Shown in pieces: positions 1-9,383 of a DNA stretch of 64,000 nt. Origin of the DNA: Acidimicrobiaceae bacterium (lineage in GTDB: Bacteria > Actinomycetota > Acidimicrobiia > Acidimicrobiales > Aldehydirespiratoraceae); assembly GCA_016845585.1 (NCBI GenBank), contig JAERSO010000026.1:114607-178606 (forward strand), given 5' to 3'. Position 1 is the stretch's first letter. Each line of letters opens with the position of its first letter. Made by a program: the position numbers and the translations under genes. Under the pieces are notes generated by a model. That model saw only the letters and a program-made list of their open reading frames with translations, did no database searches and had not been told where the DNA came from.

Positions 1-1131
1 ACCGATCTGCTGCCTCCCTCCCGCTCGGACCGCTTCCGCAGCGTCATCGCCCTTCTGACACTGCTCGCCGTCTTCGCAGTCGTGGCCGCGGTGGTCGACC
101 GGCTGGACGATGAGCCCACGATCGTCGCCGCGCAAGGCAACTCGTCCACGACCGACACCGGCGCGGGCGCCGCAGTCGGTGAACTCGAGGGTTCGTACCT
201 GATCTCGGGTTCGTCGACGGTGTTCCCCATCGTGCAGGCGCAGGCCGAGGCGTTCGCCGAGGCGAATCCCGGACTCGCCATCGCCGTTGAGGGCCCCGGT
301 TCCGGGGACGGCGCGCAGAAGTTCTGCAACGGCGAAGTGCCGATCGCCAATGCCTCGCGTCTCTACAAGGACGAGGAGATCTCGATCTGCGAGGAGAACG
401 GGATCGAGTTCATCGAGATCCGTCGTGGGATCGACGGCATCACGGTGATCACGGCGCCGGACAACGACGTCATCGAGTGCCTGTCCTTCAACGATCTGTA
501 TGCCCTCATCTCCGAGGAGGCGGTCGGTTTCGACTCGTGGTCAGCTGCGAACTCGCTGACCGGCCTCTGGGGCGGCACCCAGTTCGACGATCTCGAACTG
601 GAGGTCTTCGGGCCGGGTGAGGAGTCCGGCACGTTCGACTCCTTCGGCGAGATCGTGATCGAGGCGGTGGCCAAGGGCAAGACCGGACTCGACATCGACG
701 CCCGGGAGTTCGTGAAGACGATCCGTCCCGACTACACGGCCAGCCCCAACGACAATGTGATCATCGAGGGCATCGGTGCGAGCGATCACCCGCTCGGCTG
801 GGTCGGGTTCGCCTTTGCCAAGGAAGCCTCGGAGGCCGGACAGGCCCGGATGATCCCGATCTCCAAGGAGGACGGCGGCGAGTGTGTGTCGCCCACGACT
901 GAGACGATCGCCGACGCGTCCTTCCCGATCGCCCGCTTCCTCTACACCTACATCAACGCCGAGGCGGCCGAAACCGAGCCCGCCGTCGCCGCATTCGTCG
1001 ACTACATGCTGAGCGACGAGGGGCTGCTCGAGGTCGGCGCACAGGGGTACGTGGATCTGCCCGACGTCGATCAGACCCGGGCTCGAACGATCTGGAACGC
1101 CCGCCTCACCGGGACCGGCCAGTGGGAGTGA
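1..1131 (+). CDS. pstS: PstS phosphate-binding protein of the ABC phosphate transporter (5' end outside window)
   Basis: Extracytoplasmic phosphate receptor that hands phosphate to the PstC/PstA channel. The frame is open to the window edge. A hydrophobic segment (about nt 46-100) preceded by basic residues is the signal or anchor, so the true start lies upstream; the GTG at 82 falls inside that segment. Phosphate-binding motifs are visible: GSSTVFPIV near the start of the mature domain, GPGSGDGAQKF, and GEESGTFD. First visible gene of a pst operon, overlapping pstC. Family call is firm; only the N-terminus is missing. Confidence 0.93.
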   Translation, partial: TDLLPPSRSDRFRSVIALLTLLAVFAVVAAVVDRLDDEPTIVAAQGNSSTTDTGAGAAVGELEGSYLISGSSTVFPIVQAQAEAFAEANPGLAIAVEGPGSGDGAQKFCNGEVPIANASRLYKDEEISICEENGIEFIEIRRGIDGITVITAPDNDVIECLSFNDLYALISEEAVGFDSWSAANSLTGLWGGTQFDDLELEVFGPGEESGTFDSFGEIVIEAVAKGKTGLDIDAREFVKTIRPDYTASPNDNVIIEGIGASDHPLGWVGFAFAKEASEAGQARMIPISKEDGGECVSPTTETIADASFPIARFLYTYINAEAAETEPAVAAFVDYMLSDEGLLEVGAQGYVDLPDVDQTRARTIWNARLTGTGQWE

Positions 1132-2540
1132 CCACCCAGGCCCGCCGGGCCGTGACGGTGCCGACGTTCGGCAACCGAGCGGGTGCCGCCGTGTTGGAGC
1201 CGCTGCTCTACGTCGCGGTGGCGCTGCTCGTCGCACTGGTCGAGTACTTCGTCGCCGGGCCGACCACCGACTTCGGGCCGTCCAACTTCTGGATCGCCTT
1301 CGTCGTCTTGGCCGTGGCGAACGCATGGATGTTCCCGCAGGCCCAAACTCTCGTCGGGTCGGTGAGTGGTCAGTACGTGGCGATGGCCGATGGCTCGCCG
1401 GCGGCGCCGTTGACGGTGATGGTCCGCCAGCTCGCGCGATTCGGCGTCCTGTACGGCATCCCCGTGATGGTGATCGACTTCAACGTGGGCTACGCAGCCG
1501 TCGTCTGGGCGTTCTGCGGTCTGCTGATCTGGCGTACGCCGGGCCATCGGGCGCCGTGGGACTTCGTGGTGAACACCCTGGTCGTCGATGGCTTCGGCAC
1601 AGTCGGGATGGTCGAGCTCCCCGAACTGCGTGATGCCTCCGACCTCCGCCTCGACCCGGCCCGCAACCGCCAGGACCGCATCGCGGGTCGAGCGATGTTC
1701 GCCGCCGGTCTCGTCTCGGTCCTCATCAGCGCACTCATCGTGTGGAACATCTTCCGCGAGGCCATGGAGTTCGTCGCCGCCGACGATTTCGAATGGGGGC
1801 TGTTGCAGGGCCGTGGCTGGTTCCCCCGCCGTGGCGAGTTCGACCTGAGCACGCTCTTCGTCGGGACCCTGTGGGTCACCGGCATCGCCATGTTCGTGGC
1901 CGGCCCGGTCGGACTCGGGGTGGCGTTCTATCTCTCGGAATACGCACCCGGACGGGTCCGGCGCTTCGTGAAGCCCTTGATCGAGACGCTGGCGTCGATT
2001 CCGTCCGTCGTGCTCGGCTTCTTCGCCATCAGCTTCATCACGCCGAGCGTCCTCGAAGGTGTGTTCCCCGGGATCGCCTTCCAGTCGATCCTGGCCGCGG
2101 GCATCGGTGTCGGCATCCTCACGGTGCCGATCGTCGCCTCGATTTCCGAAGACGCCATGCGGGCCGTCCCGATGGAGCTGCGAGAGGCGAGCTACGGGCT
2201 CGGTGGGCGGAAGGTCACCACGGCTCTGCGCGTGGTGTTCCCGGCGGCGCTGTCCGGCATCTCCGCCGCCCTCATCGTCGCGATCTCCCGTGCCGTCGGC
2301 GAGACGATGGTGGTGTTCATCGCGGCGGGCCTCACCGGCATCTTCAACACCAACCCGCTCGATCCCGGCCAGACGATCACCGGTGCCATGGCCTCACTCG
2401 GGGCCGGCACCGACGAGGTCGCCGGTGTGGGCATCGCCTTCCAGAGCCTCTACTTCCTGGGTGCCGTGCTCTTCGTGCTCACCCTCTTGCTCAACATGGC
2501 CTCGGACTTCATCGTCCGTCGATTCCGGCAGGTGTACTGA
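1128..2540 (+). CDS. pstC: PstC phosphate permease with an extra N-terminal RDD-like membrane domain
   Basis: Inner-membrane permease subunit of the phosphate ABC transporter. GTG at 1128 forms a GTGA overlap with the pstS stop, the coupling used by many pairs here; GTG 1122 is an in-frame alternative. About 470 aa against roughly 300 for ordinary PstC. The PstC core starts near residue 185 and carries the EAA loop (MRAVPMELREASYGLGG). Residues about 10-160 have their own hydrophobic segments and end in RTPGHRAPWDFVVNTLVV, resembling the R-x-HD...TVVV end of RDD-family proteins. The PstC call is secure; the RDD assignment is by pattern only. Confidence 0.9.
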   Translation: MTTQARRAVTVPTFGNRAGAAVLEPLLYVAVALLVALVEYFVAGPTTDFGPSNFWIAFVVLAVANAWMFPQAQTLVGSVSGQYVAMADGSPAAPLTVMVRQLARFGVLYGIPVMVIDFNVGYAAVVWAFCGLLIWRTPGHRAPWDFVVNTLVVDGFGTVGMVELPELRDASDLRLDPARNRQDRIAGRAMFAAGLVSVLISALIVWNIFREAMEFVAADDFEWGLLQGRGWFPRRGEFDLSTLFVGTLWVTGIAMFVAGPVGLGVAFYLSEYAPGRVRRFVKPLIETLASIPSVVLGFFAISFITPSVLEGVFPGIAFQSILAAGIGVGILTVPIVASISEDAMRAVPMELREASYGLGGRKVTTALRVVFPAALSGISAALIVAISRAVGETMVVFIAAGLTGIFNTNPLDPGQTITGAMASLGAGTDEVAGVGIAFQSLYFLGAVLFVLTLLLNMASDFIVRRFRQVY

Positions 2541-3475
2541 TGGCCATGCCGCCCCGATCGACGCGGACGACCGTCGTGGACCTCGACGCGCTGCGTACAC
2601 GACGCGGTGCCGACCTGCGCGGCCAACTCTTCTACGGGCTCCTCCTCGTCTCCGTGGTGCTGGCGTTCGCCATGGTCGGCTCGGTCTTCTGGGACGTCGT
2701 CGACAAGTCGTCCGACATCGCGACCACCCGATTCTGGGACTTCCTCACGTCGCCATCCTCCTCCGACCCGGGCAAGGCGGGTGTCGTGCAGGGCATCCGG
2801 GGGAGCATCCTCATCGCCGTGATCGTGATCATGACGTTCCCGATCGGGATCGCGGCCGCGATCTACCTCGAGGAGTACGCCGAGGACACCTGGGCGTCGC
2901 GTCTCATCCAGGTCACGGTCCGCAACCTCGCCGGCGTGCCCTCAATCGTCTACGGCCTGCTCGGCCTCGCCGTGTTCGTGCAGCTCCTGCGCGGGATCAC
3001 CGGAGGGTCGACCGTCATCTCGGGCGGTATCACCATCGCCATCCTCGTGCTGCCGGTCGTGGTGATCACGGCCGGTGAAGCGGTACGTGCCGTCCCCGGC
3101 TCCTTGCGAGAGGGCGCCTACGGCCTGGGAGCGACGAAGTGGGAAGTCGTGCGCACCCAGGTGGTCCCGGCCGCCCTGCCCGGCATCCTCACCGGCACGG
3201 TGCTCGCGGTCGGTCGAGCGCTCGGTGAGGCGGCGCCGCTCCTCGTCATCGGCGCGGTCGCCTTCTACACCACCGGCAACAACGACTTCCTCGAACAGAT
3301 GCAGGGCGCGTTCACCGCGTTGCCGATGAACATCGCCAACTTCGCCAAGGAGCCGGCGGAGTCATGGCGCGGGCACGCCGCCACGGCGAGCCTCGTCCTG
3401 CTCGTACTCGTCTTCGTGGTGAACCTGGCGGCGATCGTCGTCCGGGCCCGCATTTCCAAGAAACTGGGACGCTGA
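2540..3475 (+). CDS. pstA: PstA phosphate permease
   Basis: Second membrane subunit of the phosphate transporter, pairing with PstC. The start ATG at 2540 shares a base with the pstC TGA (TGATG), indicating translational coupling; 311 aa is normal for the family. Several hydrophobic segments are evident, and the cytoplasmic EAA loop ([20 protein letters not shown]) that docks on PstB is intact. A short basic N-terminus precedes the first membrane span. Confidence 0.94.
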   Translation: MAMPPRSTRTTVVDLDALRTRRGADLRGQLFYGLLLVSVVLAFAMVGSVFWDVVDKSSDIATTRFWDFLTSPSSSDPGKAGVVQGIRGSILIAVIVIMTFPIGIAAAIYLEEYAEDTWASRLIQVTVRNLAGVPSIVYGLLGLAVFVQLLRGITGGSTVISGGITIAILVLPVVVITAGEAVRAVPGSLREGAYGLGATKWEVVRTQVVPAALPGILTGTVLAVGRALGEAAPLLVIGAVAFYTTGNNDFLEQMQGAFTALPMNIANFAKEPAESWRGHAATASLVLLVLVFVVNLAAIVVRARISKKLGR

Positions 3476-4335
3476 TGCTCATGACTGATTCCGATGTTCG
3501 CCCCACGCTCACGGCCCCGCCGACGGTGGTGGCCGATGGAGAACCTCCGACCGCCACGCCCGACGTCTTCACCGTGCGTGACCTCAACGTCTACTACGGC
3601 GACCTGCGTGCGGTGGCCGATGTAGACCTCGACGTGCGTGAACGTCAGATCACTGCGTTCATCGGCCCGTCGGGTTGTGGCAAGTCGACGGTGCTGCGGT
3701 GCTTCAACCGGATGAACGACCTGATCGACATCGCCCGCGTCGAGGGAACCGTCCTGTACCACGACGTCGATCTCTACGACGCCCAGGTCGACCCCGTCGC
3801 GGTCCGCCGCCGGATCGGCATGGTCTTCCAGAAGCCGAATCCGTTCCCGAAGTCGATCTACGACAATGTGGCCTACGGTCCCAAGGTCGCCGGCCAGAAG
3901 GGCAACCTCGACGAGTTGGTCGAGAACTCGCTGCGCAGCGCCGGTCTCTGGGACGAGGTGAAGGACCGCCTCAGCAGCTCCGCCCTCGGGATGTCGGGCG
4001 GGCAGCAGCAGCGCCTGTGCATCGCCCGCGCCATCGCCGTGAACCCTGACGTGCTCCTCATGGACGAGCCCTGCTCGGCTCTCGACCCGATCGCCACCGG
4101 CCGGATCGAGGAGCTCATGAAGGAGATCCAGAACGAGTACACGATCGTGATCGTGACCCACAACATGCAACAGGCGGCGCGGGTCAGCGATCGCACCGCC
4201 TTCTTCACCGCGGAGCTGGACGACACGACGGGCCAGCGGCGAGGCAAACTGGTGGAGTTCGACGACACGGGGACGATCTTCTCGAACCCGGCCGATGAGC
4301 GAACCGAGGCCTACGTCACCGGACGGTTCGGCTGA
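3475..4335 (+). CDS. pstB: PstB phosphate ABC transporter ATPase
   Basis: ATPase that powers phosphate uptake and is the usual contact point for PhoU. Start ATG 3475 overlaps the pstA stop; ATG 3481 is also possible. 286 aa with about 35 extra N-terminal residues before the ABC core. Walker [10 protein letters not shown], PstB-type Q-loop [10 protein letters not shown], signature MSGGQQQR, Walker [13 protein letters not shown] and the switch histidine (IVTHNMQQ) are all present. Its stop overlaps the start of the PhoU-kinase gene. Confidence 0.96.
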   Translation: MLMTDSDVRPTLTAPPTVVADGEPPTATPDVFTVRDLNVYYGDLRAVADVDLDVRERQITAFIGPSGCGKSTVLRCFNRMNDLIDIARVEGTVLYHDVDLYDAQVDPVAVRRRIGMVFQKPNPFPKSIYDNVAYGPKVAGQKGNLDELVENSLRSAGLWDEVKDRLSSSALGMSGGQQQRLCIARAIAVNPDVLLMDEPCSALDPIATGRIEELMKEIQNEYTIVIVTHNMQQAARVSDRTAFFTAELDDTTGQRRGKLVEFDDTGTIFSNPADERTEAYVTGRFG

Positions 4336-5798
4336 TGACCGTGGAGGAGGTGCCCGTGAACGAGATCCGATCGAACCTCGACGAGCGTCTCGCGGACATC
4401 GAAGAGAGCCTCCGCGCGATGATGGAGCTCGTATCGGATCGGGTTGCCGAGGTCACCTCGGCGATGCTCGAGGGCGACGTGGCGGTGGCCGACCAACTCG
4501 TCGTCGCCGATGACGACGTCGACATCTTGTCGCTGCGAGTCGAGGAGGGATGCATCGACACGCTCATCCGCGAGCAGCCCGTGGCCTCGGACCTTCGATT
4601 CGTCGTCGCCGCCATGCACGTCAACATGGACGTCGAGCGGAGCGGCGATCTCGTCAGCAACATTGCCAAGGCAGTCGGCCGTCTGCAGGGCGCCCACCCC
4701 GACGACCATGTCCGCGACCTAGTTGTTCGCATGTCCTCTCAGGCTCAGCTGCTGATGCGGCGTGCCGCCGAAGCATTCCGCACCCGCGACTCCGAGCTCG
4801 CCGAATCGATCGACGAACTCGACGACGTGCTCGACGATCTTCACTATCGCTACATCCAGCACGTGATCTCCGATGCGCGACGCGGCGACCTCGACCCGCA
4901 GCAGTCGCTGCAGTTGGCCCTGGTCGGCCGCTTCTACGAACGGATCGGCGATCACGCCGAGAACGTCGGCGAGCGAGTCCGCTACATCGTCGACGGATGG
5001 CTGCCCGAGGCCCAGGCGGCGGAGCGGGCCCGGGAACGGGCACTCGACCCCGAGCCTCGCCCCACACGCGGTCTCGCCGTGATCGACTCGATCGCCGAGT
5101 CGCGGCGCATCGATGCGATCCGTCGCGACTTCGTCGCCAATGTGTCGCACGAGCTGAAGACCCCGGTGGGCGCGATCTCCCTCCTCGCGGAGACGTTGGA
5201 AGGCGAGACCGACCCCAACGACCGTGAGCGACTCACCAGGATGCTGAGTCGGGAAGCGACCCGCGTCGGAGACATCATCGACGACCTCCTCGAGTTGACT
5301 CGCCTAGAGGAGACCGACACGTCGGCGGATCGCCTCGACATCGACGAGGTGGTACAGCTCGCGGTCGAAAAGGTTCGCTCGTTCGCCGATGCCCACCGGG
5401 TCGAGATCGCTGCCGTCGGTCTTCCGAGCGGGCTCGAGGTCAGCGGCGATCGACGTCAGCTCGTTCGCGCCTTGCAGAACCTGCTCGACAACGCCGTTCG
5501 GTATTCCGACGCCGATCAGCGGATCACGGTGACGGTCGAACAGATCGAGGATGGCGTGGCGGTCTCCGTCCGAGACGATGGCGTCGGCATTCCCCGAGCG
5601 GAGCTGGAGCGGGTGTTCGAACGGTTCTACCGAGTCGATCGCGCCCGGAGCCGCGAATCCGGTGGCACCGGACTGGGGCTCGCCATCGTCCGCCACGTGA
5701 CCCAGAACCATGGTGGTCGGGTGCTGGTCGAGTCGAAGCCTGGCGCGGGATCGAACTTCTCCATGCATCTTCCGCTGGCACCGTTGGCGGGCCAGTGA
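4335..5798 (+). CDS. PhoU-histidine kinase fusion, soluble phosphate sensor kinase
   Basis: 487 aa. Residues about 10-215 are a full PhoU domain made of two three-helix repeats, each with its metal-cluster motif (VERSGDLVSNIAK and YERIGDHAENVGERV). A short linker (about 216-255) leads to a HisKA domain with phospho-acceptor His272 in VSHELKTP, then a HATPase with N box NLLDNAVRYS, DDGVGI and GGTGLGLAI. No membrane span is visible, unlike PhoR or SenX3. ATG 4335 overlaps the pstB stop and the response regulator gene overlaps its end, so transporter, PhoU, kinase and regulator are one translational chain. Inference: PhoU reads PstB state and controls the kinase in cis. Confidence 0.93.
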   Translation: MTVEEVPVNEIRSNLDERLADIEESLRAMMELVSDRVAEVTSAMLEGDVAVADQLVVADDDVDILSLRVEEGCIDTLIREQPVASDLRFVVAAMHVNMDVERSGDLVSNIAKAVGRLQGAHPDDHVRDLVVRMSSQAQLLMRRAAEAFRTRDSELAESIDELDDVLDDLHYRYIQHVISDARRGDLDPQQSLQLALVGRFYERIGDHAENVGERVRYIVDGWLPEAQAAERARERALDPEPRPTRGLAVIDSIAESRRIDAIRRDFVANVSHELKTPVGAISLLAETLEGETDPNDRERLTRMLSREATRVGDIIDDLLELTRLEETDTSADRLDIDEVVQLAVEKVRSFADAHRVEIAAVGLPSGLEVSGDRRQLVRALQNLLDNAVRYSDADQRITVTVEQIEDGVAVSVRDDGVGIPRAELERVFERFYRVDRARSRESGGTGLGLAIVRHVTQNHGGRVLVESKPGAGSNFSMHLPLAPLAGQ

Positions 5799-6493
5799 CC
5801 CAGGGCGTGAGCGTCCTGGTCGTCGATGACGAGCCGGCGTTTCGAGAGGGCTTGCGTCAGGCGCTCAAACAAGAAGGTTTCGTCGTGCACCTCGCCGCGG
5901 ACGGTGAGGAGGCACTGGAGGTGTGGCGGGCCTATCACCCGGACCTGATCCTGCTCGACGTGATGCTGCCACGACTGTCCGGTATCGACGTCTGTCGTGA
6001 GATACGTGCCGTTGACGAGACGCCGGTGATCATGGTGTCGGCGCGCAATGAGGAGATCGATGCAGTCGTGGCGCTGGAGGTCGGCGCCGACGACTACGTG
6101 ACCAAGCCGTACCGCGTGCGCGAGCTCATCGCCCGCATGCGTACGGTCCTCCGGCGCAGCGCGGCGAGTGCATCGCCGGAGCTCCCGCCAGGCATGCTCG
6201 AGGTGGGTGGTCTGGTTCTCGAACGTGAACGGCACGAGGTTCGGCTGGCCGGTGAACTCGTGCAGCTCCCACTCAAGGAGTTCGAGGTCCTCGCCCTCCT
6301 GATGGAGAACGCCGGCCTGGTCGTCACCCGCCAGACCCTGATCGACCGGGTGTGGGGCTACGACTATGTGGGCGACACCAAGACGCTCGATGTCCACATC
6401 AAGCGTCTTCGCTCCAAGGTGGAGGACACCCCCGAGACCCCAGAACGCATCGTCACCATCCGCGGCCTCGGCTACAAACTCACCGCCCACTAA
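5795..6493 (+). CDS. OmpR/PhoB-family response regulator of the pst operon (RegX3/PhoP-like)
   Basis: 232 aa. Receiver domain with acidic pocket D11-D12, phospho-acceptor Asp55 in LLDVMLPRLSG, and Lys104 in TKPYRVREL. The C-terminal winged-helix DNA-binding domain carries DRVWGYDYVGDTKTLDVH and ends IRGLGYKL. Starts with GTG in a GTGA overlap with the PhoU-kinase stop, so it is the cognate regulator. Expected to drive the phosphate-starvation regulon; whether it is a strict RegX3 or PhoP orthologue cannot be decided here. Confidence 0.94.
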   Translation: MTQGVSVLVVDDEPAFREGLRQALKQEGFVVHLAADGEEALEVWRAYHPDLILLDVMLPRLSGIDVCREIRAVDETPVIMVSARNEEIDAVVALEVGADDYVTKPYRVRELIARMRTVLRRSAASASPELPPGMLEVGGLVLERERHEVRLAGELVQLPLKEFEVLALLMENAGLVVTRQTLIDRVWGYDYVGDTKTLDVHIKRLRSKVEDTPETPERIVTIRGLGYKLTAH

Positions 6494-6544
6494 CTGCAAC
6501 ATTCGTCAGACGAGTGTTGCATCTCGGGTGTCACAGCGGCTCGC

Positions 6545-6550
6545 TAGGGT
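6545..6550 (+). promoter_or_regulatory. -10 box of a leaderless promoter for pcrA
   Basis: TAGGGT lies 6 nt before the GTG start at 6557, placing the transcription start at or next to the start codon. No Shine-Dalgarno sequence lies between. Confidence 0.6.
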
Positions 6551-6556
6551 GACCCG

Positions 6557-8776
6557 GTGCCCGAATCGCCGCTCCTCGATGGCCTGAATCCCGCCCAGTA
6601 CGACGCTGTCATCCACGAGGGCGGGCCGCTGCTGGTCGTGGCCGGCGCCGGGTCGGGCAAGACGAGAGTTCTCACCCACCGCATCGCCCATCTGATCGAC
6701 CAGGGTCTCTCGCCGTTCGAGATCCTCGCCATCACCTTCACCAACAAGGCGGCGGGGGAGATGAAGCATCGAGTCGGTGGCTTGGTCGGTCTCGTTGCGG
6801 AGAAGATGTGGGTCTCCACCTTCCACTCGGCGTGCGTGCGGATTCTTCGCCGCGACGTCGAACGGCTCGGGTTCCCCGGCCGGTTCTCGATCTACGACCA
6901 GGCCGACGCCGTCCGCCTCGCCGGATACGTCATCCGCGACCTCAACTTCGATCCGAAGCGCTTCCCTCCTCGGTCCATCCACGCCGCGATCTCTGCGGCC
7001 AAGAACGAGAACGTCGGCCCCGAGCAGTTCGCTGCCGAGGCCGAGCAGATCTTCCAACGCAAAATCGCCGAGGTCTACGCCGAATACCAGCGCCGCCTGC
7101 TCAGCGCGGGGGCCATGGACTTCGACGATCTCCTGATGCGTACGTCGGAGCTGTTCCGCACCCAGCCCGATGTGCTCGACCATTGGCGGCGCCGGTTCGG
7201 CCACGTCCTCGTCGACGAGTACCAGGACACCAACCCGGTCCAGAACGATCTCGTCCTCATGCTCGGTGAGGAGCACCGCCAGGTCACGGTGGTCGGCGAC
7301 TCGGATCAGAGCGTGTACTCCTTCCGCGGCGCTGACATCCGCAACATCCTCGAGTTCGAGGAGGCGTTCCCGGATGCCTCGGTGATCGTGCTGGAGCAGA
7401 ACTATCGATCCAGCCAGTCGATCCTCGACGCCGCGAACTCCGTGATCGCCAAGAACGTCGGCCGCAAGCCGAAAGACCTGTGGACCGATCAGGGGCCGGG
7501 CGAGAAGATCGTCCGCTATCACGCCGATGACGAGTCCGACGAGGCCCAGTTCGTCGCGAACGAGTTGGCGAAGCTCCACGATCACGACCACATGCGGTGG
7601 GGCGAGATGGCGGTCTTCTATCGCACGAACTCGATGTCGCGGGTCATCGAGGAGTTCCTCGTACGGGTCGGCATCCCGTACAAGGTCGTCGGTGGCACTC
7701 GGTTCTACGACCGCCGCGAGGTCAAGGACGCGGTGGCCTACCTCCGGGCGATCATCAATCCGACCGACGAGGTCAGCGTCAAGCGGGTGCTGAACACCCC
7801 GAAGCGTGGTGTCGGCGATTCATCGGTCGGCAAGCTCGATGCGTGGGCGTCTGCCAACGGCGAGACCTTCGACCAGGCGTTGATCCGGTTCGACGAAGCC
7901 GGCGTGAGTGGGCGGGCCGCCACCGGCATCGAGAAGTTCCTCGTGCTCACCACCGAGATCCGCAAGCTGGACGCCGGCCCGGCCACCATCATCGAGGAGG
8001 CGCTCGACCGCTCCGGCTACCTCGAGGAGCTGCAGACGGAACGCTCGGTGGAGGCCGAGGGGAGGCTGGAGAACCTGAGCGAACTCGTCGGCATGGCGCG
8101 GGAGTACGAGACGGTCGATGAGTTCCTCGAGCAGATCTCGCTGGTGTCCGACACCGACGACATCGACGAGGAGGAGTCGACGGTCACGTTGATGACGCTG
8201 CACTCGGCCAAGGGCCTGGAGTTCCCAGTGGTCTTCCTCGTGGGCATGGAGGACGGCGTCTTCCCCCACATCCGCGCCCTCGGTGAGCCGACGGAGCTCG
8301 AAGAGGAGCGCCGGCTCGCCTACGTGGGCATCACGCGGGCCATGCAGAAGCTGCATCTGACGAGCGCGTGGAGCCGGATGATGCACGGCACCACTCAGTA
8401 CAACCCGCCGAGCCGATTCCTCGACGAGATCCCGAGCGAGCTGATCGATGAGACCGGCGGCTCCCGGATGCTGCGGAGCCGCCGGGATCGAGGGAGCCGC
8501 GACGGTGGAGGGCGCACGTTCGGTGGCGGAGGCCGCGCCAGCGAGAACCGGGATCACATGGTCGAGCAGGCGCTCGCCGCGGCGAACCGGCCGAGCCCGT
8601 CGGGAGCCGAGGCCATGGGCCTGCGGGTCGGCGACGACGTCCGCCACAGTCAGTGGGGCGAGGGCATCATCGTCGACATCGACGGCGCCGGTGACAAGGC
8701 CGAAGCATCGGTGCACTTCCCGAGCGTGGGTGAAAAGCGCCTCCTGCTCAGCTGGGCTCCGCTCGAGAAGATCTGA
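6557..8776 (+). CDS. pcrA: UvrD/PcrA-type DNA helicase
   Basis: 739-aa superfamily 1 3'-5' helicase for nucleotide-excision repair and clearing of replication obstacles. Ordered motifs: Q motif near LNPAQYDAV, Walker A GAGSGKT, AITFTNKAAGEM, DEYQDTNP (Walker B), GDSDQSVYSFRGA, EQNYRS, TLHSAKGLEFPVVF and YVGITRA. The C-terminal tail (about 685-739) is the basic linker and Tudor-like fold typical of PcrA (GDDVRHSQWGEGII). GTG start follows a TAGGGT box by 6 nt. Confidence 0.95.
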   Translation: MPESPLLDGLNPAQYDAVIHEGGPLLVVAGAGSGKTRVLTHRIAHLIDQGLSPFEILAITFTNKAAGEMKHRVGGLVGLVAEKMWVSTFHSACVRILRRDVERLGFPGRFSIYDQADAVRLAGYVIRDLNFDPKRFPPRSIHAAISAAKNENVGPEQFAAEAEQIFQRKIAEVYAEYQRRLLSAGAMDFDDLLMRTSELFRTQPDVLDHWRRRFGHVLVDEYQDTNPVQNDLVLMLGEEHRQVTVVGDSDQSVYSFRGADIRNILEFEEAFPDASVIVLEQNYRSSQSILDAANSVIAKNVGRKPKDLWTDQGPGEKIVRYHADDESDEAQFVANELAKLHDHDHMRWGEMAVFYRTNSMSRVIEEFLVRVGIPYKVVGGTRFYDRREVKDAVAYLRAIINPTDEVSVKRVLNTPKRGVGDSSVGKLDAWASANGETFDQALIRFDEAGVSGRAATGIEKFLVLTTEIRKLDAGPATIIEEALDRSGYLEELQTERSVEAEGRLENLSELVGMAREYETVDEFLEQISLVSDTDDIDEEESTVTLMTLHSAKGLEFPVVFLVGMEDGVFPHIRALGEPTELEEERRLAYVGITRAMQKLHLTSAWSRMMHGTTQYNPPSRFLDEIPSELIDETGGSRMLRSRRDRGSRDGGGRTFGGGGRASENRDHMVEQALAAANRPSPSGAEAMGLRVGDDVRHSQWGEGIIVDIDGAGDKAEASVHFPSVGEKRLLLSWAPLEKI

Positions 8777-8856
8777 TCGCCGCCCCCTGTTCGGTTGATT
8801 TCGGGCGGTTTCGGCCGACGACAGCGAGTGATGGTGAAGACTCGCGCGCACCGCTG

Positions 8857-9362
8857 ATGGGCTCGATCCCAGATCTCCGGAGCGACGGGTCCATGGGTCG
8901 TCGCGCATTCGTGCGCCGCACCGCCACGGCGGGCGCAGCGGTGTGGGTCGCGCCGAGCATTCTGACCTCGGATCGGATCGCCGCGGCCACCGGCTCGTGC
9001 ACGGGTGGTGTCAGCGTCTGTGAGTTCGCGACCGGACTCGACGGCTGGACGATCGACAATAGCCGGGGACCTCGTCGCAGACGCTCTATTCGGCGGCGTC
9101 GATCGGCAACACGGTGGGATTCGAGACCGAGGTCCACCACATCCCGACGAGTTTCAACGACCAGGTCGTGCGCTTCCAGTTCGACTTCGACACCCGTGAC
9201 GGGCTCTACAACCAGCACGAGGGCGTCTACATCGGGCGCTTTGAGGTCACGGCGTGTCCGCCCGTGGTCTCGGCCGCGCCCGCACTGGCCTCCTTCCGTT
9301 CGGTCGCGGTGAACGAGGAGATCGATATCGACATGCAGGAGTCTCCGCCGGGGTGGCGGTGA
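8857..9362 (+). pseudogene. Tat-exported protein of unknown function, broken by a one-base frameshift
   Basis: Starts MGSIPDLRSDGSMGRRAFVRR and has a twin-arginine signal (RRAFVRR) followed by AGAAVWVAPSILT. The frame opened at 8857 reads sensibly to about 9060 (LDGWTIDN), then the coding pattern continues in the -1 frame (SSQTLYSAASIGNTVGFETE) to a stop at 9360-9362. Adding one base in the ccgggg tract (9063-9068) restores 168 continuous codons. Mature part is Cys-poor with no recognised domain. Could be a true pseudogene or a homopolymer sequencing error. Confidence 0.65.
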
Positions 9363-9383
9363 ACCCCGGCGCCGGCGTCCCGC

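Noticed and set aside
9055..9075. Programmed -1 frameshifting at the broken Tat, EAL and sigma genes
   Set aside because: No X-XXY-YYZ slippery heptamer or downstream pseudoknot is evident; a missing base explains all sites more simply.
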